The notes below the pieces were generated by a model. The model was not told the origin of the DNA. It was given only the letters and a program-made list of their open reading frames with translations, and ran no database searches. This document shows positions 62,094-64,000 of a DNA stretch of 64,000 bases, in pieces. The stretch is from Paeniglutamicibacter cryotolerans (GTDB lineage: Bacteria; Actinomycetota; Actinomycetes; Actinomycetales; Micrococcaceae), in NCBI RefSeq assembly GCF_014190875.1, contig NZ_JACHVS010000005.1:62001-126000 (forward strand), given 5' to 3'. Position 1 is the first letter of the stretch. The number at the start of each line of letters is the position of its first letter. Position numbers and translations under genes: made by a program.

Positions 62094-63620
62094 ATGACCC
62101 ACCAATTAAACCGGCGTTCGTTCCTCGGGCTCTCGGTCGCCACGACCGCAGTGGCAGCCCTGGCCGCCTGCACACCCACACCGCCCGTGACCACCGGGAC
62201 TGCCCGCATCCTGCCCACCGACCCGCTCGTCACCGCCTACGAAACCCAGCGGGCGAGCACAGGAAAAACCGTCTCCCATGCCCTCACCGCGAGGTCTTTC
62301 TCCACCACCCTGGCGGGGAAGAACATCACCACCTGGGGCTACGACGGCTCTCTCGTCGCGCCGACGCTTCGCGGCATGGCCGGAGACCAGCTCAACCTCA
62401 CCATTGCCAACCAGCTTCCTGAATCCACCAGCATCCACTGGCACGGTCTCGCATTGCGCAACGATGCCGACGGGGTGCCGGGCCTCACCCAGGAAGGCGT
62501 AGGCACTGGCAAGGATTACCCCTACGATTTCAAGTTGCCGCATCCGGGCACGTATTGGTACCACTCGCATGTGGAGATGCAGCGCGAACGGGCCCTCTAC
62601 GGGGCCCTGGTCATTGATGACCCCCAGGAACCTTTGAAGTATGACAAGGAGTGGGTGATTGTCCTGGATGACTGGCTCGACGGCATCACAGGTACCCCGG
62701 ACGAGGTCTTGAAGGAACTCTCCGAGGGTATGGGCGGCATGGGGGGCATGAATCACGGCAGGGGCGACGGTGGCATGGTGATGGGACACATGCTCATGGG
62801 TGCCACCAGCGACTTTCTGGGCGTGGACGCCGGCGACGTCGCCTACCCATTCCATCTCTTCAATGGCCGGGAACCCGGGAACCCGGAGATCTTCACGGCA
62901 AAAAAGGGTGAACGGATCCGGCTGCGCATCATCAACGCGGCAGGTGACACTGCCTACCGGATCGGGGTCCCGAACCAGAAGCTCACCGTGACCCATACCG
63001 ACGGCTTCCCGGTCCAGCACATCGAGGTCGATGCCGTGGTTCTAGGCATGGGGGAACGCATCGACGCGCTTTTGACCGTCCGTGACGGCCACACCCCGGT
63101 GGTGGCCCTGGCCGAGGGGAAAGCCCAAATGGCCTACGGGCTACTCTCCACCGGGACCGGGACCCCACCGGCCAGGGGCAGCCTCCCAAAGACGTTGACG
63201 GGCAAGGTCGTGGACGGCGGCCAGCTCACCGCCGACCCGGCCGTGAGCCTGGCGACCAAGACACCTGACCGGGTCCACGAGCTTCGTTTGACCGGCGGGA
63301 TGGCGAATTACGACTGGGGCATCAACGGCCATCGCTTCGACATGGCCAAACCATTTGAAAACGCCTTTGATATCAAGGCCGGTGAGCGAGTGGAAATGAA
63401 GTTCGTGAATGACACCGAAATGTGGCACCCGATGCACATCCACGGCCACACATTCCAGGTCGGGGACACCGGGGCCCGCAAGGACACCATCATCGTCCGC
63501 CCCAAGGAAACCATCATCGTCCGGTTCGACGCCGACAATCCGGGCCAGTGGCTCTTCCACTGCCACAACGCCTACCATGCCGAACGCGGCATGATGGGCG
63601 TCTTCTCCTACGTCAAATAG
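62094..63620 (+). CDS. Tat-exported multicopper oxidase
   Basis: 508 aa. ATG 62094 with AAAGGA at 62081-62086; the frame is open further upstream but the signal peptide fixes the start. RRSFLGLSVATTAVAALAAC gives a Tat signal with a possible lipobox Cys. Copper-ligand motifs: His115-Trp-His117 (IHWHG), WYHSH, HPMHIHGHTF and His489-Cys490-His491 with His495 and Met500 (type 1 site with axial Met). A Met/Gly-rich loop (GMGGMGGMNHGRGDGGMVMGH) resembles CueO-type cuprous-oxidase loops. It probably oxidises Cu(I) outside the membrane. Confidence 0.93.
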   Translation: MTHQLNRRSFLGLSVATTAVAALAACTPTPPVTTGTARILPTDPLVTAYETQRASTGKTVSHALTARSFSTTLAGKNITTWGYDGSLVAPTLRGMAGDQLNLTIANQLPESTSIHWHGLALRNDADGVPGLTQEGVGTGKDYPYDFKLPHPGTYWYHSHVEMQRERALYGALVIDDPQEPLKYDKEWVIVLDDWLDGITGTPDEVLKELSEGMGGMGGMNHGRGDGGMVMGHMLMGATSDFLGVDAGDVAYPFHLFNGREPGNPEIFTAKKGERIRLRIINAAGDTAYRIGVPNQKLTVTHTDGFPVQHIEVDAVVLGMGERIDALLTVRDGHTPVVALAEGKAQMAYGLLSTGTGTPPARGSLPKTLTGKVVDGGQLTADPAVSLATKTPDRVHELRLTGGMANYDWGINGHRFDMAKPFENAFDIKAGERVEMKFVNDTEMWHPMHIHGHTFQVGDTGARKDTIIVRPKETIIVRFDADNPGQWLFHCHNAYHAERGMMGVFSYVK

Positions 63621-64000
63621 GGCTGGACTACCCTGAAATCCACGACCCTCGTCCCATATCCTGGCCCACCATAGGCGCTTTCCGCAGCCTCCACCTGAGC
63701 ACATGCGGAAGCATCCCTGGAGTCGAATCCCCTCGGAAACGGAGGAAGCGAGCTATTTTCCTACGAGGCTCTGAGGGAGGGGTTGGCACAACTACCGCTC
63801 CCTCCCATCAGAGCTGAGACATCTGAGGCCTCTCCTACAGCGACGAAGGTTCTGGCAAACGAAGCTGGAAGGGAAAGAACCAGAGCATCCGCAACTACCG
63901 GCTCTGAGACAGTTCAGGGGCTCGGAAGCAGGCAATCAAAAACCGTCCACTACTCTATTTTGGATCACCCCTCGCAGCTTTGGAGTACACCCCAACGCAA
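63621..64000. other. Unassigned right edge with a hairpin
   Basis: About 380 bp with no supportable gene. GCTCTGAGGGAGGGG (63768-63782) pairs with CCCTCCCATCAGAGC (63800-63814), a hairpin with a small bulge, but no T-run follows. Confidence 0.45.

Overview
The window is high-GC actinobacterial DNA. DUF4235, DUF3618, DUF4383, holin-3_6, CsbD, DUF6153 and F510_1955-type proteins appear together, as do many IS families typical of Arthrobacter and its relatives. A member of the Micrococcaceae (Arthrobacter, Paeniglutamicibacter or Glutamicibacter) is therefore the best guess. This is inferred from gene content only. No rRNA, tRNA, CRISPR array or replication origin was recognised.

Region 1 (1-23.5 kb) is a cell-envelope glycan locus broken up by transposons. 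It begins with a window-truncated sensor kinase, then a phosphodiester glycosidase and three tightly packed genes (UbiA-type phosphoribosyltransferase, DprE1-like oxidase, DprE2-like reductase). In mycobacteria these three enzymes make decaprenyl-phospho-arabinose. Further along are a large secreted serine hydrolase, an OmpR/histidine-kinase pair, a DedA-PAP2 fusion, a GT2 glycosyltransferase and a multi-spanning GT-C-like protein. The insertions are an NF041680-type element followed directly by an IS5 element, an IS1182 remnant, a decayed IS256, an IS3 inserted exactly at a stop codon, and an intact IS256 splitting the GT-C-like gene.

Region 2 (23.5-30.7 kb) is an IS pile-up: a truncated IS30 end, IS1380 interrupted by ISL3, a full IS30 with an unusual multi-HTH N-terminus, a small DUF4235 gene and an intact IS1182.

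Region 3 (31-39.4 kb) holds a Ser/Thr kinase-GAF fusion, an IS110 remnant and a compact candidate system. That system is a regulator with an XRE HTH and an IrrE-like domain lacking HExxH, divergent from genes for a Cys-rich zinc-ribbon protein, a haem-oxygenase-like diiron (HDO) enzyme, a CDGSH Fe-S protein and a GCS2/YbdK-type carboxylate-amine ligase. I consider this the best candidate for an undescribed system. A heavily decayed topoisomerase IB gene follows.

Region 4 (39.4-48.2 kb) has an IS4 element whose 3' 816 bp recur as a direct repeat about 3.9 kb away. The repeats bracket an envelope/stress cassette (DUF3618, holin-like, a disordered membrane protein and CsbD). Then come an IS21 fragment, a frameshifted chrB and two small membrane protein genes.

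Region 5 (48.2-55.4 kb) contains a TetR regulator divergent from a SnoaL/NmrA pair, DUF4383, a Tat-type ferritin-like protein, a nonsense-interrupted MerR gene, and IS630 next to a decayed CDF transporter.

Region 6 (55.8-63.6 kb) is a copper-resistance island: two DUF6153 proteins, an F510_1955 lipoprotein, a GNAT protein, a perfect CsoR/CopY-like palindrome, a CopB-type P-ATPase, a DUF305 lipoprotein and a Tat multicopper oxidase.
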